Source: Oceanicoccus sp. KOV_DT_Chl
GTDB taxonomy: Bacteria; Pseudomonadota; Gammaproteobacteria; Pseudomonadales; Dasaniaceae
Direction of reading: 5' to 3'
Assembly (NCBI RefSeq): GCF_900120175.1
Contig: NZ_FQLF01000002.1
Coordinates: 1,612,001-1,676,000, forward strand
DNA: 64,000 nt
A program made the translations under genes and the position numbers. How positions within the stretch are numbered: position 1 is the stretch's first letter; each line of letters begins with the position of its first letter. Of the stretch, positions 47,225 through 57,254 are shown one piece after another. The notes below the pieces were generated by a model, which worked only from the letters and a program-made list of their open reading frames with translations, did not search any database and was not told the origin of the DNA.

Positions 47225-48757
47225 TTATGCGCCAGTTTGCCCACTCAAAAATAAGTGATAGGCGGGATTATCAGTTTCTTCAGTATAGGAGTACTGCAAT
47301 TGATCAAGGAATTGCTGCAATGCCTTGCGATCACTTTTAGCCGCCTGCAAGCCAACCAGCACCCGACCGAAGGCGGCACCGTGATTGCGATAATGAAACA
47401 TGGATATATTCCACTGTTGGCCTAGCTTAGTCAGAAAATTCAGCAGCGCGCCAGGGCGCTCCGGAAACTGAAAGCGATAAATAACTTCTTCTTTAATATC
47501 CGCAGGTGCATGCCCGCCTACCATATGACGAATATGCAACTTAGCCATTTCGTTATCGGTAAAGTCCAACGTGGGATAACCCTTATCCTGCAGATTCTGC
47601 ACCAGCTCCTCGCGGTCATTACCGTTAGCCGCTATTTGCACACCAACAAATATTTGCGCATCCTGACTGTGGGCATAACGATAATTGAATTCAGTAATAC
47701 TGCGTTTGCCCAATACACTACAAAACTTTTTAAAACTGCCAGGCTGTTCCGGAATGGTTACACTCAAAATTGCTTCGCGCTTTTCGCCAATCTCAGTGCG
47801 CTCGGAGATATAACGCAGACGGTCAAAATTGGTATTGGCGCCACTATCTATAGCCAACAGGGTTTGCCCTTCAACCTGATGGGTTTCTATATATTTTTTT
47901 AAGCCGGCCAACGCCAATGCTCCAGCCGGTTCAGCAATAGAGCGAGTGTCATCAAAAATATCTTTAATTGCGGCACACATTTCATCAGTGGTGGCGGTTA
48001 TCACTTCATCAACCGTTTTGCGGATAACGCGAAAAGTCTCTTTGCCGATTTGTGCCACGGCAACCCCTTCTGCAAATATGCCAACATGCGGTAATTTAAC
48101 GCGCCGACCTTTTTCCAGTGCGGCCTTTAAACAAGCAGCATCTTCAGGCTCGACACCAATGACTTTTACTTCCGGCCTAACGTATTTAATGTAAGCGGCA
48201 ACGCCCGCTAACAAACCGCCGCCACCCACGGGTACAAACACTGCGTGGAGTGGCCCTGTGTGCTGGCGTAAAATTTCCATGCCGATTGTGCCCTGACCGG
48301 CAATAACTTCGGGATCATCATAGGGGTGGACATACACCAGACCTTTTTCAGCAACCAGTTTTTGCGCGTGGGCAGACGCTTGTTCAAAAGTATCACCGTG
48401 CAAAATCACTTTCGCGCCACGACTGCGCACCGCATCCACTTTTATTTGCGGCGTCGTTCTGGGCATGACAATCGTTGCCTTTACACCCATTTTTAATGCC
48501 GCTAAAGCCAAACCCTGGGCATGATTGCCAGCCGAAGCCGCGATCACCCCTCTGGCCAACTCCTCCTCACTTAAATGCTGCATTTTGTTATAAGCGCCAC
48601 GCAGCTTAAAAGAAAACACCGGCTGTAAATCTTCCCGCTTCAATAAAATTCGGTTATTGAAGCGCTTACTTAATAACGTGGCTTCATCGATAGGCGATTC
48701 GATCGCAACATCGTAAACGCGGGCATCGAGTATTTTCTTTATATAACGCTGTGGCAT
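47225..48757 (-). CDS. ilvA: Threonine ammonia-lyase, biosynthetic (IlvA)
   Basis: A 510-residue PLP enzyme that makes 2-oxobutanoate from threonine for isoleucine synthesis. The PLP lysine is in FSFKLRGAYNKM and the phosphate loop in VGGGGLLAGVA. Two C-terminal ACT-like regulatory domains (about 325-505) fit the feedback-inhibited biosynthetic form. It is divergent from rpiA, as in Pseudomonas. Confidence 0.96.
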   Translation of the reverse strand: MPQRYIKKILDARVYDVAIESPIDEATLLSKRFNNRILLKREDLQPVFSFKLRGAYNKMQHLSEEELARGVIAASAGNHAQGLALAALKMGVKATIVMPRTTPQIKVDAVRSRGAKVILHGDTFEQASAHAQKLVAEKGLVYVHPYDDPEVIAGQGTIGMEILRQHTGPLHAVFVPVGGGGLLAGVAAYIKYVRPEVKVIGVEPEDAACLKAALEKGRRVKLPHVGIFAEGVAVAQIGKETFRVIRKTVDEVITATTDEMCAAIKDIFDDTRSIAEPAGALALAGLKKYIETHQVEGQTLLAIDSGANTNFDRLRYISERTEIGEKREAILSVTIPEQPGSFKKFCSVLGKRSITEFNYRYAHSQDAQIFVGVQIAANGNDREELVQNLQDKGYPTLDFTDNEMAKLHIRHMVGGHAPADIKEEVIYRFQFPERPGALLNFLTKLGQQWNISMFHYRNHGAAFGRVLVGLQAAKSDRKALQQFLDQLQYSYTEETDNPAYHLFLSGQTGA

Positions 48758-48925
48758 GGTCTGATTTACATCTGGCTGTCTATAAGAAGGCGCATACTAA
48801 TACCTTAAGAAGAAAAATTCAGCTTTCTTGCAACACTACTGTGAAAAAGCTTGGCTAATGGTGGCGACGAGTGTGCCGCCAACCTTATAATAGCCACCTG
48901 TGCGATCACGCTTTTTGAATACTAA

Positions 48926-49612
48926 ATGGCCACCACTATGACTCAAGACGAACTCAAGCAGGCTGTTGCCCGCGCCGCCCTCGATTACATCAAGCCTAAA
49001 ATAGACGAAGAGAGTGTGATTGGTATTGGCACCGGTTCGACGGCCAATTATTTCATCGATTATTTGGCTGAAATTAAAGCCCAGGTGAATGCGACGGTTG
49101 CCAGCTCACAGGCATCAGCCGATCGTTTGAAGAGCCACGGTATCCCGGTTTTTGATTTGAATACAGTGGATGAAATTACTGTGTATGTCGACGGCGCTGA
49201 TGAAGTGGACCCTTCGCTGGCACTGATCAAGGGCGGCGGTGCAGCCCTCACCCGCGAAAAAATTGTCGCCGCAGTGGCCAAAGAGTTTGTCTGTATCGCT
49301 GACGGCAGCAAATTCGTTGATCAACTGGGTAATTTCCCGTTACCGGTAGAAGTCATCCCCATGGCGCGCAGTTATGTTGCCCGCCAGCTGGTCAAACTGG
49401 GTGGTGACCCGGTATACCGGGAAGGGGTAGTGACGGATAACGGCAATATTATTCTCGATGTGTATAATTTTATGATTCCGGGCCCCCGCATTACTGAGCA
49501 AAAAATCAACGATATCGTGGGGGTGGTCAGCAATGGAATTTTCGCCCGCAGGCCTGCAGATATACTACTCTTAGCTACTGCAGAAGGCGTTAAGCAGATC
49601 AAAGCACAGTAG
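48926..49612 (+). CDS. rpiA: Ribose-5-phosphate isomerase A
   Basis: RpiA interconverts ribose-5-phosphate and ribulose-5-phosphate in the pentose phosphate pathway. Motifs: [32 protein letters not shown] and [11 protein letters not shown]. At 228 residues it is full length. An ATG at 48938 (MTQDELK, as in E. coli) is an equally good start; neither has a clear ribosome site. Confidence 0.96.
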   Translation: MATTMTQDELKQAVARAALDYIKPKIDEESVIGIGTGSTANYFIDYLAEIKAQVNATVASSQASADRLKSHGIPVFDLNTVDEITVYVDGADEVDPSLALIKGGGAALTREKIVAAVAKEFVCIADGSKFVDQLGNFPLPVEVIPMARSYVARQLVKLGGDPVYREGVVTDNGNIILDVYNFMIPGPRITEQKINDIVGVVSNGIFARRPADILLLATAEGVKQIKAQ

Positions 49613-49634
49613 TTTTTACTTAAATGATGCGGAT

Positions 49635-49663
49635 TAAAGAGATGTTAACCTTGGCCGACATAA
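49635..49663 (+). promoter_or_regulatory. Candidate FliA (sigma-28) promoter of the chemoreceptor gene
   Basis: TAAAG (49635-49639), exactly 14 bp, then GCCGACATAA (49654-49663). Spacing equals the sigma-28 consensus TAAAGTTT-N11-GCCGATAA, with one extra base inside the -10. The start would be near 49670, about 100 bp before the ATG. Confidence 0.5.
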
Positions 49664-49771
49664 CCTTTTACGGAATACCCCCTATACTTAGTCGTTAAAC
49701 GATTGTGGCATTTGCTCAGCAAGCATTGTAATTCTGCCGTATATAGAACCAGCAACAATAAAGGTGTATCA

Positions 49772-51412
49772 ATGAACAAACTTAACGTCGGCGCACGATT
49801 GGCTATATTAGTCGTTGCCCCGCTAGCAATCATTCTGTTGCTAGTCATCTCCTCACTCTCCTCATTTTCTGTTATTAATCAAGGGGTTGGAAGAATATAT
49901 GACGACCGGGTAGTCCCCCTGACGCAACTGAAAGGCATGATGGATGGCTACACCACCATCATCAATGCCATCAATAAGGCCGACAATGGTTTGGTTAACC
50001 CCGACGAGGCGCTGGCCGAACTGGAACAAGGTCAAAACACCATCAGAGAAAACTGGAAGCAATACACTCATGGCCGCTTGAACGATGACGAAAATAAGGC
50101 GGTCGAAGCTACAGAGCTACTCTTTCCTGATGCCAACACGATCATTACAGAAGCTTCCGAGATTTTAGCAAGGATGGGCAATACCCTACAATTTGACGAA
50201 GACGGGGACACCTTAATTACTGACTACAATGGTGATCTGTTTGAATATGTAGACCCCATTGCTGAGCAAATCGCTACCCTGATTGAATTACAACTTGAAA
50301 TCGCCAAAGCAGAGCGCCAGGCAGCCCAAGAGGTTTATGATAACGCCTTCAGCTGGTCGATTACGGTTGGCGTGATTTCGGCGATTTTACTGGGGGCATT
50401 TGGATTTTGGGTCAGCCGTACTATTTCCGTGCCACTGAATGAGCTGCGCCGCTTAATTGAAAAAGTGGATCGCGACAAAGATTTAACTGTGAAAGTCACG
50501 ATTGATCAAACCGATGAAATTGGTCAGGTTGCGCAGGCCTTTCAGCGGATGATGGATCGCTTTCATGACATTATTCAGGATGTGGGCAATACCAGTATTC
50601 AACTGCAAAACTTTGCCACCACCCTTTCCAATAATACCGAGCTAACCCGGGAAGGCGTAGCAGTGCAAACCCGTGAAACGGACCAAGTGGCCACCGCTAC
50701 TACCGAAATGACTCACGCGATTGAGGAAGTTAACCGCAGCGCCCAGCAAGCCGCTGAAGCAGCCACTGAAGCCAACAACGAAACCAACGAAGGTTCACAG
50801 GTGCTGGAAACTGCAATTCGTTCCATCAATAGCCTGTCTGAACGCATTCACAATGCCAGTGATGTGATTAACCGGGTGGCTACCGACAGCTCAGCCATCG
50901 GTTCGGTACTGGATGTTATTCGCGGCATCGCCGAACAAACTAACCTGCTGGCGTTGAACGCTGCCATTGAAGCGGCCCGCGCCGGTGAACAAGGCCGTGG
51001 CTTTGCGGTTGTTGCTGATGAGGTGCGATCACTAGCGCAACGCACGCAGGAATCGACCCAAGAAATTCAACAGATGATTGAGCGTTTGCAGGGCGGCACG
51101 CAGGACGCTGTGAAATCGATGGCACAGGGTACAGAAGAAATGAAGCGCACGGTCCACGAGGCTGAAAAAGCCGGCGCGTCACTCACCGCCATTTCAAGCG
51201 CTGTAGCAATGATTACCGATATGAATAATCACATTGCCACCGCCACCGATGAACAAATGTCAGTGTCTCAGGAAATTTCTCGCAACGTGGTGAATATTTC
51301 CGACGTGGCAAAAAGTTCCGAGCATTCGGTTGAAGAAGTGGATCGGGCCAGTACTGAGCTGAAAGAGTCTGCCAACCGATTGGCGCAAATGGTAGGCGAG
51401 TTCCGCACCTAA
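49772..51412 (+). CDS. Methyl-accepting chemotaxis protein
   Basis: A 546-residue chemoreceptor. A first membrane helix (about 10-32) is followed by a periplasmic four-helix-bundle sensor, a second helix ([20 protein letters not shown], about 190-210), a HAMP domain and a long signalling domain with the conserved hairpin tip [23 protein letters not shown] 49772 follows AAAGG; the longer frame to 49703 would not be family-like. It is monocistronic, ending at a strong terminator. The ligand cannot be predicted. Confidence 0.93.
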   Translation: MNKLNVGARLAILVVAPLAIILLLVISSLSSFSVINQGVGRIYDDRVVPLTQLKGMMDGYTTIINAINKADNGLVNPDEALAELEQGQNTIRENWKQYTHGRLNDDENKAVEATELLFPDANTIITEASEILARMGNTLQFDEDGDTLITDYNGDLFEYVDPIAEQIATLIELQLEIAKAERQAAQEVYDNAFSWSITVGVISAILLGAFGFWVSRTISVPLNELRRLIEKVDRDKDLTVKVTIDQTDEIGQVAQAFQRMMDRFHDIIQDVGNTSIQLQNFATTLSNNTELTREGVAVQTRETDQVATATTEMTHAIEEVNRSAQQAAEAATEANNETNEGSQVLETAIRSINSLSERIHNASDVINRVATDSSAIGSVLDVIRGIAEQTNLLALNAAIEAARAGEQGRGFAVVADEVRSLAQRTQESTQEIQQMIERLQGGTQDAVKSMAQGTEEMKRTVHEAEKAGASLTAISSAVAMITDMNNHIATATDEQMSVSQEISRNVVNISDVAKSSEHSVEEVDRASTELKESANRLAQMVGEFRT

Positions 51413-51427
51413 AAAATGCTTCAAACT

Positions 51428-51454
51428 AAAAGGGAGCCAATGGCTCCCTTTTTT
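51428..51454 (+). terminator. Terminator of the chemoreceptor gene
   Basis: A 9-bp stem (AAGGGAGCC at 51430-51438, GGCTCCCTT at 51442-51450, loop AAT) followed by a six-T run on plus, 17 bp after the stop. Confidence 0.9.
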
Positions 51455-51483
51455 ATAGCTCTGCTTTAATAAAAAATTTAGCC

Positions 51484-52146
51484 CTATGCTACCGTCGTTT
51501 CTATTTCCAATAAACCGCCCAAACAGGCCCGCAAACTATCACCGGACAATAACGGTCCAACCCCTGCTGGCGTTCCAGTCAATACCACATCACCGGGTAA
51601 TAACGTAAAACTGGCACTGATTGCTACCAGTAAGTCAGCAATTGCAAACACCATCTGATCAGTATTACCCGATTGTTGTAGCTGATTATTGCGATACAGT
51701 TTAAGCGGCAAGCTGGCTAAATCAGTATCGGCCACCGCTACAAATGCAGACAAGGGACAAGATCCATCAAACGCTTTGGCCCGCTCCCAGGGCTGACCTT
51801 TTTGTTTTAACTCAGCTTGTATATCGCGCAAGGTAAGATCAAGCGCCAAACCCACACCGGCAATTGCGGCTAATACCTGCTCGCGGTTAGCAGCGGTTAA
51901 GCGCTGGCCAATTAATAACGCCATCTCCACTTCGTGATGACATTCGCCCAAGCCCTGAGGAATGACCAGCGGTGAAGTCATTGGCACCGCAGCGGTCGCT
52001 GGTTTGATAAATAACAACGGCTGTTTGGGGATTGGATTATTTAATTCTTTAGCATGGTCAGCATAGTTGCGGCCGACACAAACAATTTTTCCCAGGGTTG
52101 TCGTACAGTGAATATTGTCAGCCAGTTCATGTTGATAATCAGCCAA
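51484..52146 (-). CDS. Fumarylacetoacetate hydrolase-family protein
   Basis: A 220-residue FAH-family enzyme similar to YcgM/FAHD1: KIVCVGRNYADHAKELN near the N-terminus, ECHHEVEMALLIG with metal ligands and VVLTGTPAGVGPL near the end. Such enzymes act as acylpyruvate hydrolases, oxaloacetate decarboxylases or tautomerases. It lies 17 bp after the FHA-EAL gene on the same strand and may be cotranscribed. Confidence 0.85.
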   Translation of the reverse strand: MADYQHELADNIHCTTTLGKIVCVGRNYADHAKELNNPIPKQPLLFIKPATAAVPMTSPLVIPQGLGECHHEVEMALLIGQRLTAANREQVLAAIAGVGLALDLTLRDIQAELKQKGQPWERAKAFDGSCPLSAFVAVADTDLASLPLKLYRNNQLQQSGNTDQMVFAIADLLVAISASFTLLPGDVVLTGTPAGVGPLLSGDSLRACLGGLLEIETTVA

Positions 52147-52163
52147 AAAACACCGCCTTGGAT

Positions 52164-53255
52164 TTAATTAAATTCAGCCGGGTATTGCGGTACACCGAAT
52201 AAAAAGCCCTGATAAAAATCAAAGCCCACCGTTTTACACACCTCATAATCTTCGGGCTTACTAAGACATTCAGCTAATGTTTGGATATTTAGATTGCGCG
52301 CTAATTGATGGAGTTGTTTCACTAAATCTATTTTTGCTGGCTCTGCCAAATGAATATTATCAATCAGCACCATATCAAACTTTATAATTTGGGGCGTAGC
52401 TTCTACCAGTTCCAATAATCGCGATTGCCCCACACCAAAATCATCATAAGCAATTTTGATCTGTAATTTTTGCATTTCGGCTTTCAATAATTTGATCGCA
52501 TTAACATCACTAATCGCCTGCTCATGAATCTCTAACAAAATTTCAGTGCCAGGAAAACGAGCGCGCAGAGCCTGAATCGAGGAAATTAACTGATCCAGCT
52601 GCAGCAGCTCGCTGGGGTGAGTATTAATAAACAATGGGCCTTGCAACTTAAGCTCAGTGGCAATTTCGACACCGACATTGCGAAACATTTCTGACAGCCT
52701 GACTTCCAGACCCACACTCTCGGCCACCTGAAACAAAGCACCAGGACTGCGGGGCAAGAGATCGCTAGTACCGCGACCCAAAATTTCATACCCGTAAATA
52801 CCACTGTTATCGTGAACGACGATGGGCTGGAATGCGGTGGTCAATTGCCGGGTATCCAGTATCTGTTCTAACTCTTTGGCGCCGTAGGGAAACTTGTTAC
52901 TTAAGTCCGGGGTAACAATAATAGTACTTTCACTTTTATCGTCCTCGCGGGCTTTGTTGGTTTGCATCAGCCGCATCTCTACATCACCCAAGTGAATAAT
53001 GTCGCCATGCTGTAAGGAAGTCGACTCTTCAATGCGCCGATGGTTGACGTAAGTGCCATTTTTACTACCCAAATCTTCAATGGAGATATGCTCGATATTA
53101 AAGTTGATTTGAGCATGGCGGCGAGAGATGGAGCCAGCAGAAATTGTCAGCCCAGCAGCCTCATCACGCCCCATCACAAAAGGGGTGTCCTGTACTGGCT
53201 GACGATGGATATGACCATCGCCGCTAAAATAACCTTCTAAATACCAAGATGACAT
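52164..53255 (-). CDS. FHA-EAL domain protein
   Basis: A 363-residue cytoplasmic protein. An N-terminal FHA domain (about 28-95: VMGRDEAAGLTI, SISRRHAQI, LGSKNGTYVN) binds phosphothreonine partners. A C-terminal EAL domain (about 130-360) has most phosphodiesterase residues, in altered context: YEILGRG in place of EALLR, FINTHP, LLEIHEQ, YDDFGVGQS, IKFDMVLID, LAECLS and YQGFLFG. It may hydrolyse c-di-GMP or only bind it. ATG 53255, with GGAG upstream, is chosen over GTG 53267. Confidence 0.88.
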   Translation of the reverse strand: MSSWYLEGYFSGDGHIHRQPVQDTPFVMGRDEAAGLTISAGSISRRHAQINFNIEHISIEDLGSKNGTYVNHRRIEESTSLQHGDIIHLGDVEMRLMQTNKAREDDKSESTIIVTPDLSNKFPYGAKELEQILDTRQLTTAFQPIVVHDNSGIYGYEILGRGTSDLLPRSPGALFQVAESVGLEVRLSEMFRNVGVEIATELKLQGPLFINTHPSELLQLDQLISSIQALRARFPGTEILLEIHEQAISDVNAIKLLKAEMQKLQIKIAYDDFGVGQSRLLELVEATPQIIKFDMVLIDNIHLAEPAKIDLVKQLHQLARNLNIQTLAECLSKPEDYEVCKTVGFDFYQGFLFGVPQYPAEFN

Positions 53256-53372
53256 AGCCTCTCCCACAACCTGTGCTAATCGCAGGCTTCGGTAAACTTA
53301 ATCGACCACTACTTAAGTATATGCACCCACTAAAAGATAGCCAGCTTTAAACCGACTACAGTCCTTACCGCT

Positions 53373-54791
53373 TTAATCAAATATCTTGCCTGGGTTCATC
53401 ACACTGTTAGGATCAAACACTAATTTTAATTGCTTCATCAAAGCTACTTCAGGCGCTGAACGGGAATAATGCAGGAAATCTTTTTTAGTCATACCAACAC
53501 CATGCTCCGCCGATACGCTGCCGCGATACTTGGCAACAATTTCAAATACCCACTCACTGACACGATGGCACTGCTCAAAAAAATCCGCCTTGTCTAAAGT
53601 ATCCGGCTTCAAAATATTCAAATGCACATTACCATCACCAATATGTCCAAACCAGATAATTTCAAATTCAGGATACTGGGCGTTCACAACCGCCTCAACT
53701 TCCTGCAGAAAACCCGGGACTTTAGAAATAACTGTAGAGATATCATTCTTATAAGGTGTCCACTGGGAAATGGTTTCAGATATATCTTCGCGCAATCGCC
53801 ATAGGTTTTTTAACTGTTCGATACTTTGGCTCATCACGCCATCCAGCACCCAACCCTGCTCCATACAATATTCAAATAACGCCATAGCCTGCGCTTCAAT
53901 TTGTTCATTGCTGTTTTCAAACTCCAGCAATGCATAAAACTCGGCAGCTGTCTCAAAGGGGCGCTGCAAATCCTGATGAGCGACGACTTTTTGCAAAGCC
54001 TTTTCAGAAAAGAATTCGAACGCGGTAAGGTCCATCGCCGATTGAAAACTATTGAGCACATCCATAATGGCGGAAAATTCCGGCACACCTAGCACTAACA
54101 CCGTGAGATTATCCGGCTGACGAGTAAGCTGCATGGTTGCCTCTACCACAAAACCCAATGTACCCTCCGCACCAATAAAGAGTTGCCGTAAATCATATCC
54201 AGCGTTGTTTTTTAGCAAGCCATTATTTAAATGCAAAATTTCGCCGTTACCTGTGACGACCGTTAGACCCGCCACCCAATCGCGGGTCATGCCGTATTTA
54301 ATCACTTTGATGCCACCGGCATTGGTACTGATGTTGCCACCGATTTGGCTGGAGCCACTGGAAGCAAAATCCACCGGATAAAATAACCCCTGCTCTTCCG
54401 CGTATTGTTGCAACTGTTCGGTAATAACGCCGGCGCCACAGGTTACGGTGCGGTCTATCGCATTAAAACCGGAAATCTTATTCATGTAATCAAAGGCCAC
54501 AACCACTTCACCATTAGCGGCCACAGCGCCCGCAGATAAACCGGTGCGACCACCGGAGGGTACTAACGCTAGTGATTGTTTGTTGGCCAATTGGACTATT
54601 GATTGCACCTGCTCCACCGAGGCAGGGAAGACAATCGCTGCAGGCTGTGGCTCATAGACCTTGGTCCAGTCTTTACCAAAAGTCTGCAGTGACTCGGCGT
54701 CGGTACGCACCTTGTCTTCACCAACAATCTGCTGCAATGCCACCAGCACTGAATCTGCCAGCGGGGCAGCATTTGCCAAAACTTCAGCCAT
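53373..54791 (-). CDS. FAD-linked D-2-hydroxyglutarate dehydrogenase
   Basis: A 472-residue FAD-binding oxidoreductase of the GlcD/D2HGDH type, with the FAD domain VPSGGRTGLSAGAV, DFASSGSSQIGGNISTNAGG and GAEGTLGFV, and a C-terminal FAD oxidase domain with HIGDGNVHLN and GSVSAEHGVG. It is divergent from serA, as in Pseudomonas, where D2HGDH oxidises D-2-hydroxyglutarate made by SerA and so drives serine synthesis. Alternative: D-lactate dehydrogenase. Confidence 0.85.
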   Translation of the reverse strand: MAEVLANAAPLADSVLVALQQIVGEDKVRTDAESLQTFGKDWTKVYEPQPAAIVFPASVEQVQSIVQLANKQSLALVPSGGRTGLSAGAVAANGEVVVAFDYMNKISGFNAIDRTVTCGAGVITEQLQQYAEEQGLFYPVDFASSGSSQIGGNISTNAGGIKVIKYGMTRDWVAGLTVVTGNGEILHLNNGLLKNNAGYDLRQLFIGAEGTLGFVVEATMQLTRQPDNLTVLVLGVPEFSAIMDVLNSFQSAMDLTAFEFFSEKALQKVVAHQDLQRPFETAAEFYALLEFENSNEQIEAQAMALFEYCMEQGWVLDGVMSQSIEQLKNLWRLREDISETISQWTPYKNDISTVISKVPGFLQEVEAVVNAQYPEFEIIWFGHIGDGNVHLNILKPDTLDKADFFEQCHRVSEWVFEIVAKYRGSVSAEHGVGMTKKDFLHYSRSAPEVALMKQLKLVFDPNSVMNPGKIFD

Positions 54792-54915
54792 AGTAAAAAA
54801 ACACTCTGTAAAATAGTAGAAGAAAAAGGCCGATATGATACCATACGCGCCTTCCCGATGGGCCTGAAAATACGGTCCTAATCAATCGTCATACATCATC
54901 GCAGGAGCCTTCCCC

Positions 54916-56145
54916 ATGGGCCAAACTTCTCTTGATAAAAGTAAAATCAAGTTCCTATTATTAGAAGGGCTACACGCTTCTGCTGAAGCCACGCTGAGAT
55001 CCGCCGGCTACACAAATATTGTTAGCCACCCCAAAGCCTTGCCAGAAGACCAACTGAAAGCCGAAATTGCGGACGCCCACTTTATCGGTATCCGTTCGCG
55101 CACCCAATTGACCAGCGAAGTATTAGCTGACGCGAAAAAACTGATCGCCATTGGCTGTTTTTGTATCGGCACCAATCAGGTCGATCTAAGCGCCGCTACA
55201 GAAAAGGGCATTGTGGTCTTTAACGCACCCTTTTCCAATACCCGCAGCGTCGCAGAACTGGTGATCGCCGAAGCCATATTGTTACTGCGTGGCGTAGCCG
55301 AGAAAAATGCCCTGGCTCACCAGGGTGTTTGGCAGAAATCCGCCAGCGGCTCCTTTGAAATTCGAGGCAAGCAACTGGGTATTATTGGCTACGGCAGTAT
55401 CGGCATGCAGCTAGGCGTCATCGCTGAGTCTCTGGGTATGCAAGTCATGTTTTACGACGTCACCAGTAAATTACCGCTGGGCAATGCCGCACAAGCCGCA
55501 GGCTTAAGTGCGTTGCTAGCCAAGTCGGATGTGGTCAGCTTGCATGTTCCGGAAACAGGTTCGACTAAAAATATGATCGGCGCCCAGCAACTGTCACAGA
55601 TGAAAGAAGGTGCTATTTTGCTTAATGCTTCACGGGGTACGGTAGTCGACATTGACGCACTGGCAGCGGCATTGGAATCAGGTCATTTATCGGGCGCAGC
55701 TATTGATGTATTTCCAGTGGAACCAAAATCCAATGACGATGAATTTATTTCACCTTTACGCAAATTCAACAATGTGATTCTTACTCCGCATATTGGCGGT
55801 AGCACCATGGAAGCACAGGAAAACATTGGCCTGGAAGTGGCAGAAAAATTAGCGCGCTACAGCGATAACGGCACCTCAACGTCATCGGTCAACTTCCCGG
55901 AAGTGGCATTGCCTGCTCATACCGATATGCACCGTTTGTTGCACACCCACCACAATGTGCCGGGGGTGATGTCAGCCATCAACCAGGTATTTGCTGAAAA
56001 CGGTATTAACATTCGCGCGCAGTATTTGCAGACCACTAAAGATATTGGTTATGTCGTCATTGATATCGACGCTGAGTACAGTGAACTAGCCTTGAAAAAA
56101 CTGAGTGAAGTTGATGGTACTGTACGCTGCCGGGTGCTTTTCTAA
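54916..56145 (+). CDS. serA: D-3-phosphoglycerate dehydrogenase
   Basis: A 409-residue enzyme catalysing the first step of serine synthesis. It has GIRSRTQLT, NAD-binding GYGSIGMQLG, catalytic arginine in LNASRGTVVDIDAL, glutamate near VEPKSND and histidine in LTPHIGGSTMEAQ. A C-terminal ACT domain (about 335-409) gives serine feedback. AGGAG lies upstream of the ATG. The D2HGDH gene is divergent from it. Confidence 0.97.
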   Translation: MGQTSLDKSKIKFLLLEGLHASAEATLRSAGYTNIVSHPKALPEDQLKAEIADAHFIGIRSRTQLTSEVLADAKKLIAIGCFCIGTNQVDLSAATEKGIVVFNAPFSNTRSVAELVIAEAILLLRGVAEKNALAHQGVWQKSASGSFEIRGKQLGIIGYGSIGMQLGVIAESLGMQVMFYDVTSKLPLGNAAQAAGLSALLAKSDVVSLHVPETGSTKNMIGAQQLSQMKEGAILLNASRGTVVDIDALAAALESGHLSGAAIDVFPVEPKSNDDEFISPLRKFNNVILTPHIGGSTMEAQENIGLEVAEKLARYSDNGTSTSSVNFPEVALPAHTDMHRLLHTHHNVPGVMSAINQVFAENGINIRAQYLQTTKDIGYVVIDIDAEYSELALKKLSEVDGTVRCRVLF

Positions 56146-56179
56146 ACGAACACTGCTGCAATTAACTTTCAACAACAAT

Positions 56180-56208
56180 AAAAGTGGCTCAGGCTAAGAG
56201 CCACTTTT
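56180..56208. terminator. Bidirectional terminator between serA and the hydrolase
   Basis: An 11-bp perfect stem (AAAAGTGGCTC at 56180-56190, GAGCCACTTTT at 56198-56208, loop 7), with T runs in both directions. It ends serA, and the hydrolase stop codon (56194-56196) lies in its loop, so it serves both convergent genes. Confidence 0.85.
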
Positions 56209-57141
56209 ATACACATCAAAAAACATATCGATTGCCGAAAACATCGGCGCACGAATTTTTTTACCTTCATTGACTAAATGATGACGGCCTTGTTTGATAT
56301 AAAAAAACTTGGCGGTGCTAAATTTTTTGCGAATAACCGCTAAATTGTAGCGCCAGTCCACGGTATCATCCTGCTCACCCTGAACGATTAATACCGGACT
56401 GACTGCGGGCGGTAATTGCAGAAAATACAACAGCCACTGTTTTAACGCTGACACCCACTGCAATGGCAACTCTTTACACTGCAAGGGATCTTTATTTTTA
56501 ATAAACATAAGAAATTTTTTATCGTCAGAATTTATCGCAAAACGACGCTTTATTTTATCAACGAAACAGCTAACAATTTTATGACTTAGCAATGATAAAT
56601 GCCATTGATGCGGCCTGACTAACGGTGCCAGCAATACCGTCTTGGAAAAAACGGACTCACCACCGGATAATAAATAGTCCATTAAAATAGCACCGCCAGT
56701 ACTCTGACCCATCGCATACCAATGACGAGGCACCTTACCATCAACTAACTGCAGCAAGTCGGTGAACACGGTTTGATAATCGGCAAAGCTGGCAATACTG
56801 GCTCGCTCACCGGTAGACAAGCCATGGCCGGGCAAATCAAAAATGACTACCGCCATATTACGCTTTAAACAGTATTCGATAAGATTGCCGTACAAACCCG
56901 CATGGTCATAATAACCATGCACTATAAAGCAGGTATCGGTTGCCAGTGGCAGCGCAAAATAATGCGCCACAATGGTAAAACGGCCACTGTTGAAATAACC
57001 AAAGTGATGTTTAACCTGACTAAAGTTTTCCTCAAAATTAATGCCGTAAAAACGAAAGTAAGCCAATTCTGCATCACTGGTCGCAGGATCAATCGAAGGA
57101 TCGAAGGGCTTTAATTGTTTGGCAAGGGCATCGAGATTCAT
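56194..57141 (-). CDS. Alpha/beta hydrolase (lysophospholipase-like)
   Basis: A 315-residue alpha/beta hydrolase. The nucleophile elbow is in WYAMGQSTGGAILMDYL, an oxyanion-like VHGYYDHAG precedes it, and VIFDLPGHGLSTGERASI resembles Hydrolase_4/monoglyceride lipases. A catalytic aspartate is likely in QGEQDDTVDW and histidine in GRHHLVNEG. No signal peptide. The substrate is unknown. Confidence 0.82.
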   Translation of the reverse strand: MNLDALAKQLKPFDPSIDPATSDAELAYFRFYGINFEENFSQVKHHFGYFNSGRFTIVAHYFALPLATDTCFIVHGYYDHAGLYGNLIEYCLKRNMAVVIFDLPGHGLSTGERASIASFADYQTVFTDLLQLVDGKVPRHWYAMGQSTGGAILMDYLLSGGESVFSKTVLLAPLVRPHQWHLSLLSHKIVSCFVDKIKRRFAINSDDKKFLMFIKNKDPLQCKELPLQWVSALKQWLLYFLQLPPAVSPVLIVQGEQDDTVDWRYNLAVIRKKFSTAKFFYIKQGRHHLVNEGKKIRAPMFSAIDMFFDVYKSGS

Positions 57142-57222
57142 TTAATCATGCGGCCATTCTATTTTGTTTATTCCATTTTGCACTGCTTGCCCCATGAACG
57201 CATACCGCTCATCCTGAGCATA

Positions 57223-57249
57223 AAAAAGGGCAGTCAAACTGCCCTTTTT
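57223..57249 (-). terminator. Terminator after fba
   Basis: A 12-bp perfect stem (AAAAAGGGCAGT at 57223-57234, ACTGCCCTTTTT at 57238-57249, loop CAA), 5 bp after the fba stop. On the minus strand the stem ends in a T tract; it closes the tkt-epd-pgk-fba cluster. Confidence 0.9.
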
Positions 57250-57254
57250 ACAGC

